Positions 1 to 7,961 of a stretch of DNA of 64,000 bases are shown here, in pieces. Under the pieces are notes generated by a model. It ran no database searches. It was not told the origin of the DNA and saw nothing but the letters and a program-made list of their open reading frames with translations. How positions within the stretch are numbered: the first letter of the stretch is position 1; each line of letters opens with the position of its first letter. Origin of the DNA: Microterricola gilva. GTDB taxonomy: Bacteria > Actinomycetota > Actinomycetes > Actinomycetales > Microbacteriaceae. Where the stretch lies: contig NZ_SHLC01000001.1 in the NCBI RefSeq assembly GCF_004217495.1, forward strand, positions 2,914,001-2,978,000. Direction: 5' to 3'. The translations under genes were made by a program, and so were the position numbers.

Positions 1-365
1 ACCATCGTGCATGCGGTGAAGTCGGTGGCGATGCCGATCACCTGGGCTGGGTCGATGCCGGCGGCCGCGACGGCGGCAGGCACGGCGCTCTTCAGCACGG
101 CGACGTAGTCGGCTGGCACCTGGAGCGCCCAGTCAGGGGCGAGGGCGACGGGCGCGCCGGCGGCCGCGGCCGGGCCAGCGGTCAGTACGGTGTCCATCAC
201 GGCGTGCGGGTAGTCGAGGGTGGCGCTGCCGAGCTCGGCCCCATCGGAGACGCGCACCACGACGGCACGGCCGGAGAGGGTGCCGTAGTCGACACCGATC
301 ACGAACTGCTCGGTCTGAGCGGAATGCTCGGCCACCGGGCGGGCGGGGGTGCTGCTGGGGGTCAC
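1..365 (-). CDS. araB: L-ribulokinase, N-terminal part (cut by left edge)
   Basis: Carbohydrate kinase of the FGGY family, expected to phosphorylate L-ribulose in arabinose catabolism. Only about 121 N-terminal residues are present. They contain the first phosphate-binding motif (VIGVDYGTLSGRA, about residues 18-30) and the ribulokinase-typical stretches YPHAVMDTVL and DWALQVPADYV, then IGIATDFTACT at the edge. I chose a GTG start at 365 because AGGAGT lies 8 nt upstream. The gene is divergent from a LacI-family regulator with a perfect palindrome between them, which suggests substrate-controlled expression. The family is clear. Ribulokinase rather than xylulokinase rests on the N-terminal motifs only. 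Confidence 0.85.
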   Translation of the reverse strand, partial: MTPSSTPARPVAEHSAQTEQFVIGVDYGTLSGRAVVVRVSDGAELGSATLDYPHAVMDTVLTAGPAAAAGAPVALAPDWALQVPADYVAVLKSAVPAAVAAAGIDPAQVIGIATDFTACTM

Positions 366-444
366 GTCGTGGACTCCTTCGTCTGGGCCGTTCGGCCGCC
401 ATCCTGTCGGTCGCAGAAGTCGGCCGGCACGGGTGACCGCCGAT

Positions 445-462
445 TTCTACAACGTTGTAGAA
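445..462. promoter_or_regulatory. LacI-family operator between araB and its regulator
   Basis: The sequence TTCTACAACGTTGTAGAA is a perfect 18-bp palindrome with the central CG typical of LacI/GalR-family operators. It lies 80 nt upstream of the araB start and about 90 nt upstream of the regulator start, so it could control both divergent genes. The assignment to the neighbouring regulator is inference. Confidence 0.8.
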
Positions 463-551
463 GAGTAACATTCCCGGCACGGTCCGTCTACGCGGGGCCT
501 GATAGCTTGGGATACCGCGCCGGATCGGCGCCCGATCCAGAAGGGGACCCC

Positions 552-1550
552 ATGGCCGCAACGCTCTCCGACGTCGCCGCCATCGCCGGCGTCTCGATCA
601 AGACCGTCTCGAATGTGATCCACGACTACCCGCACATCCGCCCGGCCACGAAGCAGCGCGTGCTCGACGCCATCGAGGCCACCGGCTACCGCCCGAATCT
701 CACCGCGCGCAACCTCCGCACCGGGCGCACCGGCGTCATCAGCCTCGTCGTGCCGACCCTGCGGAACCCCTACTTCGCCGAACTCGCCGAGGCCGTGATG
801 GACGCCGCCGACCGCGAGGGTCTCTCCGTGCTGATCGAGCAGTCGCGGGGCTCGGATGCCGGGGCGGCCAGGGCCAGCAAGGCACAGCTCGTCGACGGCA
901 TGCTGTTCAGCACGCTCGGCCCCGAGCAGGAGGACACCGGTCTCTACGCCCAGCTCGCCCCGACGCTCGATGGCGGCACGAGCGAGCCGTTGGTCGACCA
1001 CGTGACCATGCGCAACACCGAGGCGATCCGCGCCGCGACGGAGCACCTCATCGGACTCGGCCGCACCCGCATCGCCGCGATCGGCGCCCGCCCCGGCGAC
1101 GTGTCGGGGGCCGCCAGCCTGCGCCTGCTCGGCTACCGGCAGGCGCTCGAGGCCGCCGGCACTGCCGAGCGCGCTGAGCTCGTGCGTCCCGTCGCCACCT
1201 GGACCCGCTTCGACGGCGCGGCCGAGACGGAGCGCCTGCTCGCCGAGGGGGTCGAGGTCGACGGCATCGTCGCCTTCAACGATGCGCTGGCACTCGGCGC
1301 CCTGCGCGCACTCGGGCAGCGCGGCATCCGCGTGCCAGAGCAGGTCTCGGTGATCGGTTTCGACGACCTCGACGAGTCCCGATACTCGCTGCCTGCACTC
1401 AGCACGATCAGCCCGGGTCGCGAGCAGATCGCCGCGCTGGCCGTGCAGATGCTCGCAGAACGGATCGCAGCCAGGGACGAGCCACTGCCTGCACGCAACA
1501 TCACCGTGCCGTTCACGCTCGTCGAGCGGGAATCGACGGCGCGGGCGTGA
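552..1550 (+). CDS. LacI-family transcriptional regulator (probably arabinose-responsive)
   Basis: A 332-residue DNA-binding repressor. The N-terminal helix-turn-helix (TLSDVAAIAGVSIKTVSNVI, residues 4-23) and hinge region (GYRPNLTARNLRTGRTG) are typical of LacI/GalR. A periplasmic-binding-protein-like sugar domain follows, with IGFDDLDESRYSLPALSTI near the C-terminus. The ATG at 552 is preceded by AAGGGG, and an open frame further upstream has no family similarity. It is divergent from the ribulokinase gene with an 18-bp palindrome between, so it probably represses an L-arabinose operon. The inducer is inferred from that neighbour only. Confidence 0.9.
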   Translation: MAATLSDVAAIAGVSIKTVSNVIHDYPHIRPATKQRVLDAIEATGYRPNLTARNLRTGRTGVISLVVPTLRNPYFAELAEAVMDAADREGLSVLIEQSRGSDAGAARASKAQLVDGMLFSTLGPEQEDTGLYAQLAPTLDGGTSEPLVDHVTMRNTEAIRAATEHLIGLGRTRIAAIGARPGDVSGAASLRLLGYRQALEAAGTAERAELVRPVATWTRFDGAAETERLLAEGVEVDGIVAFNDALALGALRALGQRGIRVPEQVSVIGFDDLDESRYSLPALSTISPGREQIAALAVQMLAERIAARDEPLPARNITVPFTLVERESTARA

Positions 1551-1562
1551 CAGGCTGGGCAG

Positions 1563-1988
1563 ATGAACAAGGTTGACGACGATGTCGACGAGTTCCTCGC
1601 CGCGATCGAGGGCGAGGCCGGAGCGTCCATGCGCGCCGTCGACGCCCGGATCCGCGCCGCGCTGCCAGACCTCTCGCGTGTGCTCTGGCGCGGGGTGTTC
1701 TGGGGCGGAACGGAACAGGCGATCATCGGCTACGGCGATCTGCTCCAACCCCGGCCGAAGGGCCAGGCCGTCGAGTGGTTCCTGATCGGGCTCGCGCAAC
1801 AGAAGAGGCACATCAGCCTCTACGTGAACGCGGCTGATGCCGCCGGCTACCTGGGTGCGCAGTACGCCGCCGAGCTCGGCACCGTCACGATCGGCGCCGC
1901 CAGCATCGGCTTCCGCTCGGCGAGCGATCTGGACCTCGACGCGCTGGAGCGCATGGTGATCCGCGCCAGGGAACTCTCCGGACTCTGA
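1563..1988 (+). CDS. DUF1801-family protein
   Basis: A 141-residue soluble protein with the DUF1801 pattern: an N-terminal helix VDEFLAAIE, an LWRGVFWGG-type strand, GYGDLLQP, and a central ISLYVNAAD strand. The fold is shared with YdhG-like proteins and resembles an iron-chaperone/frataxin-like shape, but the biochemical role is not established. It starts 12 nt after the LacI-type regulator stop, so it may be co-transcribed, although nothing links it functionally to sugar use. Its 3' end converges on the Nudix gene. Confidence 0.7.
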   Translation: MNKVDDDVDEFLAAIEGEAGASMRAVDARIRAALPDLSRVLWRGVFWGGTEQAIIGYGDLLQPRPKGQAVEWFLIGLAQQKRHISLYVNAADAAGYLGAQYAAELGTVTIGAASIGFRSASDLDLDALERMVIRARELSGL

Positions 1989-1998
1989 GCGCCACGCC

Positions 1999-2745
1999 TT
2001 AGTCGTGCAGGTACCGCCAGGGCAGCTCGCGCATGTCGAGTCGGTGGCGCGGCCCGGGAGCATCGAGGAGCACGGGGTCGACGGATCCGTCCGCTCCGTA
2101 TGCGGCGTCCGCCTGCCAGAGCGCGACCGTTCGGTCGGGGGCGAACCGGGTCGCGTACTCGACGATGGGCTGCAGCCGCGCCGCCCGCAGCGCGTCCTCG
2201 CTTGATGGCACTCCGATCAGTCCGAACAGGGTGACCCAGGTGGGCGGGAACAGCGTGAGCTCGCCGGCTGCATGCATCGCGAGCGCACCCTCCGGCGAGA
2301 CCCAGCGGTGCGCAACCGCCTCGTTCGGCTCCAGCGCGATGGGCCCGCTCGGCGCCGCGGCCAGATAGAACCATGTGCGCAACGGCTTCGGCGATTCCCG
2401 AGGCGGATGCCAGCGCGACACCGGCACGAGTGTGTCCTCATCCAGCAGCAGGCCGGTCTCCTCGCGGGTCTCGCGTGCGGCTGCGCGGCGGCTCGCCGCG
2501 GCTTCCTCCCCCATGGGCAGCTCGAGCAGACTCTCGACGATAGACGGGCCGGCCCCGGCCACGATGAGATCCGCGGGGTCGACGGCGCCGCCGGGGAATA
2601 CCCAGGCACCGGCGAAACTCCCTCGGTCGTGCGGGCGCTCAAGCAGCAGAACCTCGACCCCGGAATCGTCGGAATCGCGCAGCAGAACGACCGTCGCGGC
2701 CAGCCCGATTGCGTTGCCGGGTGCGGTGAGTCCATTCGCTTCCAT
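1999..2745 (-). CDS. Nudix hydrolase
   Basis: A 248-residue hydrolase expected to cleave a nucleoside-diphosphate-linked substrate. The Nudix core REtrEEtGl is at residues 91-99. The preceding GG (52-53) is separated by an insertion longer than in the classical 23-residue box, and the protein is larger than housekeeping Nudix enzymes. This resembles the NUDT19/CoA-type branch, so a CoA or acyl-CoA substrate is possible but unproven. The ATG at 2745 has GAGGGG just upstream. It is divergent from the metallo-hydrolase gene with 63 nt between them. Confidence 0.8.
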   Translation of the reverse strand: MEANGLTAPGNAIGLAATVVLLRDSDDSGVEVLLLERPHDRGSFAGAWVFPGGAVDPADLIVAGAGPSIVESLLELPMGEEAAASRRAAARETREETGLLLDEDTLVPVSRWHPPRESPKPLRTWFYLAAAPSGPIALEPNEAVAHRWVSPEGALAMHAAGELTLFPPTWVTLFGLIGVPSSEDALRAARLQPIVEYATRFAPDRTVALWQADAAYGADGSVDPVLLDAPGPRHRLDMRELPWRYLHD

Positions 2746-2808
2746 CGACGCCCCTCTCGGAGCCAGAATACGGCAGCACGAGGCGGCCGGCGCGGGTAGG
2801 CTGCCGTC

Positions 2809-3633
2809 ATGAGCGCAGCGATCGTGGCCACGAGCCGGCTCACCCGGCGCCTGCTCGCGCCGAATCCCGGGCCGATGACCCTCGACGGGACGAACTCCTA
2901 TCTGCTGGCCGCCCCCGGTGGTGCAGCATCCGTCGTCGTGGACCCTGGACCGCTCGACGAGGCACACCTGCAGGCCCTGGCCGCTACCCCCGTCGAGCTG
3001 ATCCTCGTCACGCACCGGCACGCCGACCACACGGCCGGGTCCGCTCGGCTCGCCGCGTTGACCGGCGCCCCGGTGCGCGCGCTCGACCCGGCGCACTGCT
3101 TCGGTGGCGAGCCGCTCCGAGACGGCGAGCAGCTCACGGCCGCCGGTGTCGACATTCGGGTCGTCGCAACACCAGGTCACACCGCCGACTCCGTCTGCTT
3201 CCTGCTCGGCAACGACGCCCCGCTGGACACGGCGGCGAGCGGCAGCGCCGCGATTGGCGCCGTGCTGACGGGTGACACGATCCTCGGCCGCGGGAGCACC
3301 GTCATCGCGCATCCGGACAGCACGCTGGCCGAGTACCTCGACTCGCTCGACACCCTCGCGGCCATCGGCCCCGCACTGGTCCTGCCCGGTCACGGGCCGG
3401 TGCTGCCGAGCCTGGCCGAGATCTGCGCGCAGTACCGAGAGCACCGGATGCAGCGACTCGACGAGGTGCGCGCGGCACTCGCAGTGCTCGAGGGCGAGCT
3501 GGGCGGGGCGCCGGCGCTCCACGAGCCGTTCGTCGCGCGCATCACCGCCATCGTCTACCCGGATGTCGACGCGCACGTCCTGCCAGCGGCCGAGGCCTCC
3601 GTGCGGGCGCAGCTCGTCTACCTGCTCGACTAG
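2809..3633 (+). CDS. MBL-fold metallo-hydrolase
   Basis: A 274-residue metallo-beta-lactamase-fold hydrolase. The metal ligands are visible in order: HxHxDH at 69-74 (HRHADH), H124 in TPGHTADSV, D156 in TGDTILG and H195 in LPGHGPV. The C-terminal extension (EHRMQRLDEVRAAL) is the winged-helix type seen in LACTB2/RNase-Z-like proteins, which would fit an RNA-directed or thioesterase activity. The substrate cannot be read from sequence. A strong hairpin follows the stop. Confidence 0.85.
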   Translation: MSAAIVATSRLTRRLLAPNPGPMTLDGTNSYLLAAPGGAASVVVDPGPLDEAHLQALAATPVELILVTHRHADHTAGSARLAALTGAPVRALDPAHCFGGEPLRDGEQLTAAGVDIRVVATPGHTADSVCFLLGNDAPLDTAASGSAAIGAVLTGDTILGRGSTVIAHPDSTLAEYLDSLDTLAAIGPALVLPGHGPVLPSLAEICAQYREHRMQRLDEVRAALAVLEGELGGAPALHEPFVARITAIVYPDVDAHVLPAAEASVRAQLVYLLD

Positions 3634-3661
3634 CCCGCGGCTGCCACCTCCCCAAACACGC

Positions 3662-3700
3662 AGAAACGGTCCCCTCCCGAGTCGGGAGGTGACCGTTTCT
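3662..3700. terminator. Bidirectional hairpin terminator
   Basis: The arms AGAAACGGTCCCCTCCCGA and TCGGGAGGTGACCGTTTCT pair over about 18 bp with one mismatch and a very short loop. The hairpin sits between two convergent genes that end at 3633 and 3712, so it can serve both. There is no long T-tract, as is usual in high-GC actinobacteria. Confidence 0.8.
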
Positions 3701-3711
3701 ACGAGCTCGCC

Positions 3712-4287
3712 CTACTTCGTGAGCGCGAAGCCGGCAGCCCAGCCGACCTTCTCCTGCACGGCGAGCGTCAGCTGCAGGAAGCCGATCGCCTCGAGCTCGC
3801 GGGCGCGGGCCATCGAACCGGCGTCAACGGCGTCGACTCCTGCGGCACCAAGCACCGAGGCGAGGAGCGCCTTGGCGTCGCCGTCGTCTCCGGCGATCAG
3901 CACGGTGGTCGGAGCGGCGCCGCCGACGCTCTTGCTCGCGAGGGTCGCGGCGAAGTTGGTGTTGAAGGCCTTGAGCACGGTGGAGTCGGGCAGCTTGCCT
4001 GCGATCACGGACGCGGCAGAGCCGTCGGCGGGGACGACGAGCGAGTCGAAGGTCTCAAAGTTGAGCGGGTTGGTGATGTCGACGACGACCTTGCCTGCCA
4101 GCTTCTCGCCGTGGGCGGCGATGATGTCGGCGACGGCGGGGTAACCGACCGCGAGAACGACGATGTCACCGGTGATGGCGGCATCCGCGTCACGGCCGAT
4201 GAACTCGACGGTGTTTCCGCCGGCTGCGACGATGTCGCCGATCGCGGTGCCCATGTTGCCGTTTCCGATGATGCTGACCGTTGTCAT
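3712..4287 (-). CDS. NADPH-dependent F420 reductase-like oxidoreductase
   Basis: A 191-residue Rossmann protein. The glycine-rich dinucleotide motif SIIGNGNMG is at residues 5-13, and the protein follows the F420-oxidoreductase/ProC-like pattern (VVLAVGYPAVADII, VVDITNPLNFE, STVLKAFNTNFA). Such proteins transfer hydride between NADP(H) and coenzyme F420 or act as related NAD(P)-binding reductases. The ATG at 4287 is preceded by GAAGG. It is divergent from a MarR regulator with a large inverted repeat between them, so the regulator probably controls it. F420 use is family-level knowledge and not visible in the sequence. Confidence 0.75.
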   Translation of the reverse strand: MTTVSIIGNGNMGTAIGDIVAAGGNTVEFIGRDADAAITGDIVVLAVGYPAVADIIAAHGEKLAGKVVVDITNPLNFETFDSLVVPADGSAASVIAGKLPDSTVLKAFNTNFAATLASKSVGGAAPTTVLIAGDDGDAKALLASVLGAAGVDAVDAGSMARARELEAIGFLQLTLAVQEKVGWAAGFALTK

Positions 4288-4328
4288 GTGAGTGCCCTTC
4301 AATCTGCGCCGCGGCGCTTTAGTTGTTC

Positions 4329-4362
4329 CAACAAGTAAAACCATAGACCCTTTTACTTGTTG
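4329..4362. promoter_or_regulatory. Inverted-repeat operator between F420-reductase-like and MarR genes
   Basis: CAACAAGTAAAA (4329-4340) and TTTTACTTGTTG (4351-4362) form a perfect 12-bp inverted repeat with a 10-bp spacer. Outer AGTTG/CAACT arms extend the symmetry to 4321-4370. This fits a MarR-family operator controlling both divergent genes. Confidence 0.75.
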
Positions 4363-4387
4363 CGTCAACTATTGCCGGAACAACCGC

Positions 4388-4399
4388 TAGAATGGTCAC
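4388..4399 (+). promoter_or_regulatory. -10 box for a leaderless marR transcript
   Basis: TAGAAT (4388-4393) is followed by only 6 nt before the ATG at 4400, and no ribosome binding site is visible. The predicted transcription start therefore falls at or next to the start codon. No good -35 was found. Confidence 0.5.
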
Positions 4400-4933
4400 A
4401 TGAGCGAGAACAGTGCGACGACCCCCGCGCTCGACGCGCGCCCGATGACCCCGGACGAGATGGCGGCATGGCAGCGCCTGGCCGCCGTCGTCGAGCTGCT
4501 GCCGCCTGCCCTGGACGCGCAGCTGCTCCGCGACGCCAAGCTCACCCACTTCGAGTACACGGTTCTCATGGTGCTGGCGGATGCCGCGGCGCACACGGCC
4601 CGCATGACCGCGATCGCCTCGAGCACCAACGCGACGCTCCCCCGGCTCTCCCATGTCGTGCGCCGACTCGAGGAGCGCGGGCTGGTCGAGCGCTTCCCGT
4701 GCCCCGAGGACCGGCGTGCCACGAACGCGCGCATCACGGATGCCGGCCTCGCCCTGCTCGACGCCGCGGCTCCCGGCCACCACGACACGGTGCGCTCCGT
4801 CGTCCTCGACGCGCTGAACCCCGAGCAGCTCGACCAGCTCTACCTGATCGCCGGCTCCCTGCTTGAGCGACTCGATCCAGACGGCAAGCTCGCCGCGACG
4901 GCCTGCCACCCGGCCAAGGCCGCCACGGCCTAG
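4400..4933 (+). CDS. MarR-family transcriptional regulator
   Basis: A 177-residue winged-helix regulator. The recognition segment MTAIASSTNATLPRLSHVVRRLEERGLVERFPCPEDRRATNARIT has the MarR signature, including the DRR wing. The N- and C-terminal helices would form the dimer interface. The ATG at 4400 follows a -10-like TAGAAT by 6 nt, so translation may be leaderless. The divergent F420-reductase-like gene and the 12-bp inverted repeat make autoregulation plus control of that reductase the simplest model. The ligand is unknown. Confidence 0.88.
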   Translation: MSENSATTPALDARPMTPDEMAAWQRLAAVVELLPPALDAQLLRDAKLTHFEYTVLMVLADAAAHTARMTAIASSTNATLPRLSHVVRRLEERGLVERFPCPEDRRATNARITDAGLALLDAAAPGHHDTVRSVVLDALNPEQLDQLYLIAGSLLERLDPDGKLAATACHPAKAATA

Positions 4934-5001
4934 ACGCGCCGACCCCGCGGGGCGCCGAACTCGTCGAATCGGCTCCCGCGCGGCGCCAGAGGCGACGGTT
5001 T

Positions 5002-5433
5002 CTACGAGTTCGCGGGCCCGCCGGGGGTGTCGGGGCTGCGCGATTCGGCGGCGGCCTCGGCTGCTTCGGCGGCGTCGGCGGCGTCGGCGGCCTCCGCGGC
5101 GGACGCCGCGTCCACGGCATCCGCGATCTCGTCGGCGATGAGCAGATCGGCGCGCACGTACTCGGTGCGGTACGCCGCGCGGCCGATCATGTGCGCCGTC
5201 ATCGGCTGCGTCATCATCTGGAAGCCGAGCACCAGGATCAACGTCGACGCGACGCCCCAGCTGGGGTTGAGCAGCCAGATCGCCACACAGATCGCCGCGA
5301 CACCGAGGATCTGCGGCTTCGTCGATGCGTGCAGTCGCGAGAGCACGTCGGGGAAGCGCACGATGCCGATGCCGGCAGCCATCGAGAGGAAGGCGCTGAG
5401 CAGAATGAGGATGCCGGCGACGATCTCGTTCAT
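5002..5433 (-). CDS. mnhG: Mrp/Mnh antiporter subunit G
   Basis: A 143-residue small membrane subunit of the Mrp Na+(K+)/H+ antiporter. Three transmembrane helices cover about residues 5-25, 40-60 and 62-82, and the MnhG pattern GIVRFPDVLSRLHASTKPQILG is present. The C-terminal 45 residues are an Ala/Glu/Asp-rich low-complexity tail with repeated AAEAADAADAAEAAEAAAE-like units, longer than usual for MnhG. It is the last gene of the operon and overlaps mnhF by 4 nt (ATGA). Confidence 0.9.
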   Translation of the reverse strand: MNEIVAGILILLSAFLSMAAGIGIVRFPDVLSRLHASTKPQILGVAAICVAIWLLNPSWGVASTLILVLGFQMMTQPMTAHMIGRAAYRTEYVRADLLIADEIADAVDAASAAEAADAADAAEAAEAAAESRSPDTPGGPANS

Positions 5434-5702
5434 GCCGCGTCCTGCTTCGACATGAACCGCGCGATGCTGATCGAGCCGACGATGGCGAACATCGCCAACA
5501 CCAGCAGAACGGGCAGTGTGTCGGTGTGCCGATTGATCGCCATCTCGGCGCCGAGCGCACAGATCGCGATGGCGAGCATCACGTCGGCGGCCAGCGCCCT
5601 GTCGAGGATCGACGGCCCGCGGATGATGCGGTAGACGGCGCACAGGGCGCCGACGCCGAACATCACACCGGCCAACACGGCGACGACCATGAGAAACGAC
5701 AT
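5430..5702 (-). CDS. mnhF: Mrp/Mnh antiporter subunit F
   Basis: A 90-residue protein with three transmembrane helices and the MnhF signature RIIRGPSILDRALAADVML near residues 25-43. It is part of the membrane-embedded Mrp complex that exchanges Na+ or K+ for protons. It begins 1 nt after the mnhE stop and overlaps mnhG by 4 nt, so translation is coupled. Confidence 0.92.
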   Translation of the reverse strand: MSFLMVVAVLAGVMFGVGALCAVYRIIRGPSILDRALAADVMLAIAICALGAEMAINRHTDTLPVLLVLAMFAIVGSISIARFMSKQDAA

Positions 5703-5703
5703 G

Positions 5704-6396
5704 TCAGTCTCCCTTCCTTCTGGCGCCGACGGTGCCGACCCCGCCGTCACGTTGACGCCGGTCGGCCCGGATCCCGTCGGCCTCGTCCTTCGCGCCGATC
5801 GCCAGGACGATCCGCTCCTCGGTGCCGAGCACCTCACGCCGGATCCGGTCGATGTCCTCGCTCGTGCGGGTGCCGAGCGCGTGGATGTAGAGGATCGCGT
5901 GCTCCCGGTCGGCATCGATGACGACGGTGCCAGGCACCAGCGAGATCGAGACGGCGGTGAGGGTGATCACGAGGTCGCTGCGCGTGTGCAGCTTGATGGC
6001 CAGAATCGAGTTGATCGGCTGGTAGCGCGGGTTGATGGCGAGCCACGCCACGAACACCGACGCCACGATGATGTCGTAGACCATCCGAGCGACGAAGATG
6101 AGCAGCCGCCACGGGTTGAGCCGCCCGCTCAGCGCGATCGGCGGCAGGTAGAAGACGCGGGTCACCAGCAGCGCCAGCGCCGTTCCGGTGACGACCGTCA
6201 TCACGGTGATGTCGTCCCAGAGCAGCATCCACAGCACGACCAGGATCACGAGCAGCGGGAACTGCCGCCACAGGTTCTGTCGGTGCGTCTGCTCCGTCTC
6301 GGGGAACGCGGGCCCACTCGGAACCCGGTTGGTCGGGATGACGCCGCCGCGCATCGTCGGCCGTGTCGGTGGGATCGATCCATTGCGCTCGGTCAC
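5704..6396 (-). CDS. mnhE: Mrp/Mnh antiporter subunit E
   Basis: A 230-residue protein. After a soluble N-terminal stretch of about 45 residues come transmembrane helices (FPLLVILVVLWMLLWDDI, VMTVVTGTALALLV, LLIFVARMVYDIIVASV). The conserved MnhE cytoplasmic segment (SLVPGTVVIDADREHAILYIHAL) follows, with a charged tail of about 50 residues. The GTG start at 6396 overlaps the mnhD stop by 4 nt (GTGA). Both termini are longer than in the common 160-residue form. Confidence 0.92.
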   Translation of the reverse strand: MTERNGSIPPTRPTMRGGVIPTNRVPSGPAFPETEQTHRQNLWRQFPLLVILVVLWMLLWDDITVMTVVTGTALALLVTRVFYLPPIALSGRLNPWRLLIFVARMVYDIIVASVFVAWLAINPRYQPINSILAIKLHTRSDLVITLTAVSISLVPGTVVIDADREHAILYIHALGTRTSEDIDRIRREVLGTEERIVLAIGAKDEADGIRADRRQRDGGVGTVGARRKGD

Positions 6397-7961
6397 TGCA
6401 CACCCCCGGGGAAGACGGTGTCGATGTAGCTCGTCGGCGTCTCCAGATTCTCGGCCGCACGCTCGGCGAAGCCGAACAGCGGGCCGGCGAACACGGTCAG
6501 TGCGACCGTGAGGGCCACCATCCCGGTCGTGACGGCGAGCATCGACGCCGGAACGGTGCGCGTCTTGACCGCGACGGAGGTGTCCGGTGCCTCCGGTGCC
6601 TCCTGCAGCGACTCGATCAGTACGGACTCGTAACCCTTGAGCTCGCTCTGACCGCGCCAGAAGGCCATATTCCAGAAACGGGCGAGAGCGTAGAGCGTGA
6701 GCAGCGAGGTGACGGCGCCGGCCGCGATGCCCACCCACACCAGCGGGCTCGGCGCGTCGACGCCGGCGGCGAACAGGCCGACCTTGCCGATGAAGCCGGA
6801 GAACGGCGGGATGCCGCCGAGGTTGAGGGCCGGGATGAAGAAGAGGATCGCGACGAGCGGTGACGCCTTGAGCAGCCCGGCGAGCCGGTTGATCGACGTT
6901 GCACCACCGATGCGCTCGATCAGACCGGTCGTGAGGAACAGGGTCGTCTGCACCGTGATGTGGTGCACGACGTAGTAGATCGTCGCGGCGAGGCCGAGCG
7001 TCGACGACAGGCCGATTCCGAACAGCATGTAACCGATGTGGCTGACCAGGGTGAACGAGAGCAGTCGTTTGATGTCGGCCTGGGCGAGGGCTCCGAGGAT
7101 GCCGACGACCATCGTCAGGCTGCCGACCACCAGGAACAGCGCGCTGAGGTCCTGGCCCGCGAAGAGCACCGTCTCCGTGCGGATGAGCGCGTACACACCC
7201 ACCTTGGTCAGCAAGCCGGCGAACACGGCGGTCACCGGCGCAGGCGCCGTCGGGTACGAGTCGGGCAACCAGAACGAGAGCGGGAACACGGCCGCCTTGA
7301 TCCCGAATCCGATCAGCAGCAGCAGGTGCAGCACGAGCTGCACATCGGCGGGGAGCTCGCCCAGCCGCACGGAGAGCTGGGCCATGTTGACGGTGCCCGT
7401 CGCACCGTAGATCAGCGCGATCGAGGCGAGGAAGAACAGCGAGCTGACGAGGCTGACGATGATGTACGTGACGCCGGCGCGGATCCGCTCGCCCGTTCCG
7501 CCGAGGGTGAGCAGCACATAGCTTGAGGCGAGCAGCACCTCGAAGCCGACGTAGAGATTGAAGAGGTCGCCGGCGATGAAGGTGGTGAAGACGCCGGCGG
7601 ACAGGATCAGGTAGCTGGGGTGGAAGATCGACACCGGGGTCTCGCGGTGCCGGTCGGCCACGCCCTGGCCGATGGAGTAGATGAGAACGCCGAGCAGCAT
7701 GATCGACGAGATCAGCAGCATGATCGCCGAGAGCCGGTCGACGACGAGGGCGATCCCCCAGGGGGCGGCCCAGCCGCCGACGGCCACGACCGCGGTGCCG
7801 TTGACGTCGATCAGCCAGAGCTGGACCGCGCTGATCGCGACGGTCAGTGTGAGCGCCGTGCTGCTGATGGCCACCTGCAGGCGCGGCTGGCGGCCGAGGA
7901 TCACCGTGAGGGCGGCCGCGATCAGCGGGATGAGAACCATGAGCGGGATGAGCTGGGGCAT
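6393..7961 (-). CDS. mnhD: Mrp/Mnh antiporter subunit D
   Basis: A 522-residue, roughly 14-helix membrane protein related to complex I NuoM/NuoN. The key transmembrane glutamate is at E141 (YVGFEVLLASSYVLL), and a conserved lysine-containing helix lies in the FGIKAAVFPLSFWLPDSYPTA region. It is one of the two large ion-translocating modules of the Mrp antiporter. The start codon shares one nucleotide with the mnhC stop (TGATG). The C-terminal helix is extended by a linker rich in Glu and Ala. Confidence 0.95.
   Translation of the reverse strand: MPQLIPLMVLIPLIAAALTVILGRQPRLQVAISSTALTLTVAISAVQLWLIDVNGTAVVAVGGWAAPWGIALVVDRLSAIMLLISSIMLLGVLIYSIGQGVADRHRETPVSIFHPSYLILSAGVFTTFIAGDLFNLYVGFEVLLASSYVLLTLGGTGERIRAGVTYIIVSLVSSLFFLASIALIYGATGTVNMAQLSVRLGELPADVQLVLHLLLLIGFGIKAAVFPLSFWLPDSYPTAPAPVTAVFAGLLTKVGVYALIRTETVLFAGQDLSALFLVVGSLTMVVGILGALAQADIKRLLSFTLVSHIGYMLFGIGLSSTLGLAATIYYVVHHITVQTTLFLTTGLIERIGGATSINRLAGLLKASPLVAILFFIPALNLGGIPPFSGFIGKVGLFAAGVDAPSPLVWVGIAAGAVTSLLTLYALARFWNMAFWRGQSELKGYESVLIESLQEAPEAPDTSVAVKTRTVPASMLAVTTGMVALTVALTVFAGPLFGFAERAAENLETPTSYIDTVFPGGVQ

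Noticed and set aside
204-551. An upstream in-frame extension of the LacI-type regulator to 204
   Set aside because: The extension has no family similarity, overlaps the divergent araB gene and the operator, and a good ribosome binding site precedes the ATG at 552.
447-2063. A long minus-strand frame opposite the LacI-type regulator and DUF1801 genes
   Set aside because: It is a GC-rich shadow frame. The plus-strand genes have recognisable domains and the minus product does not.
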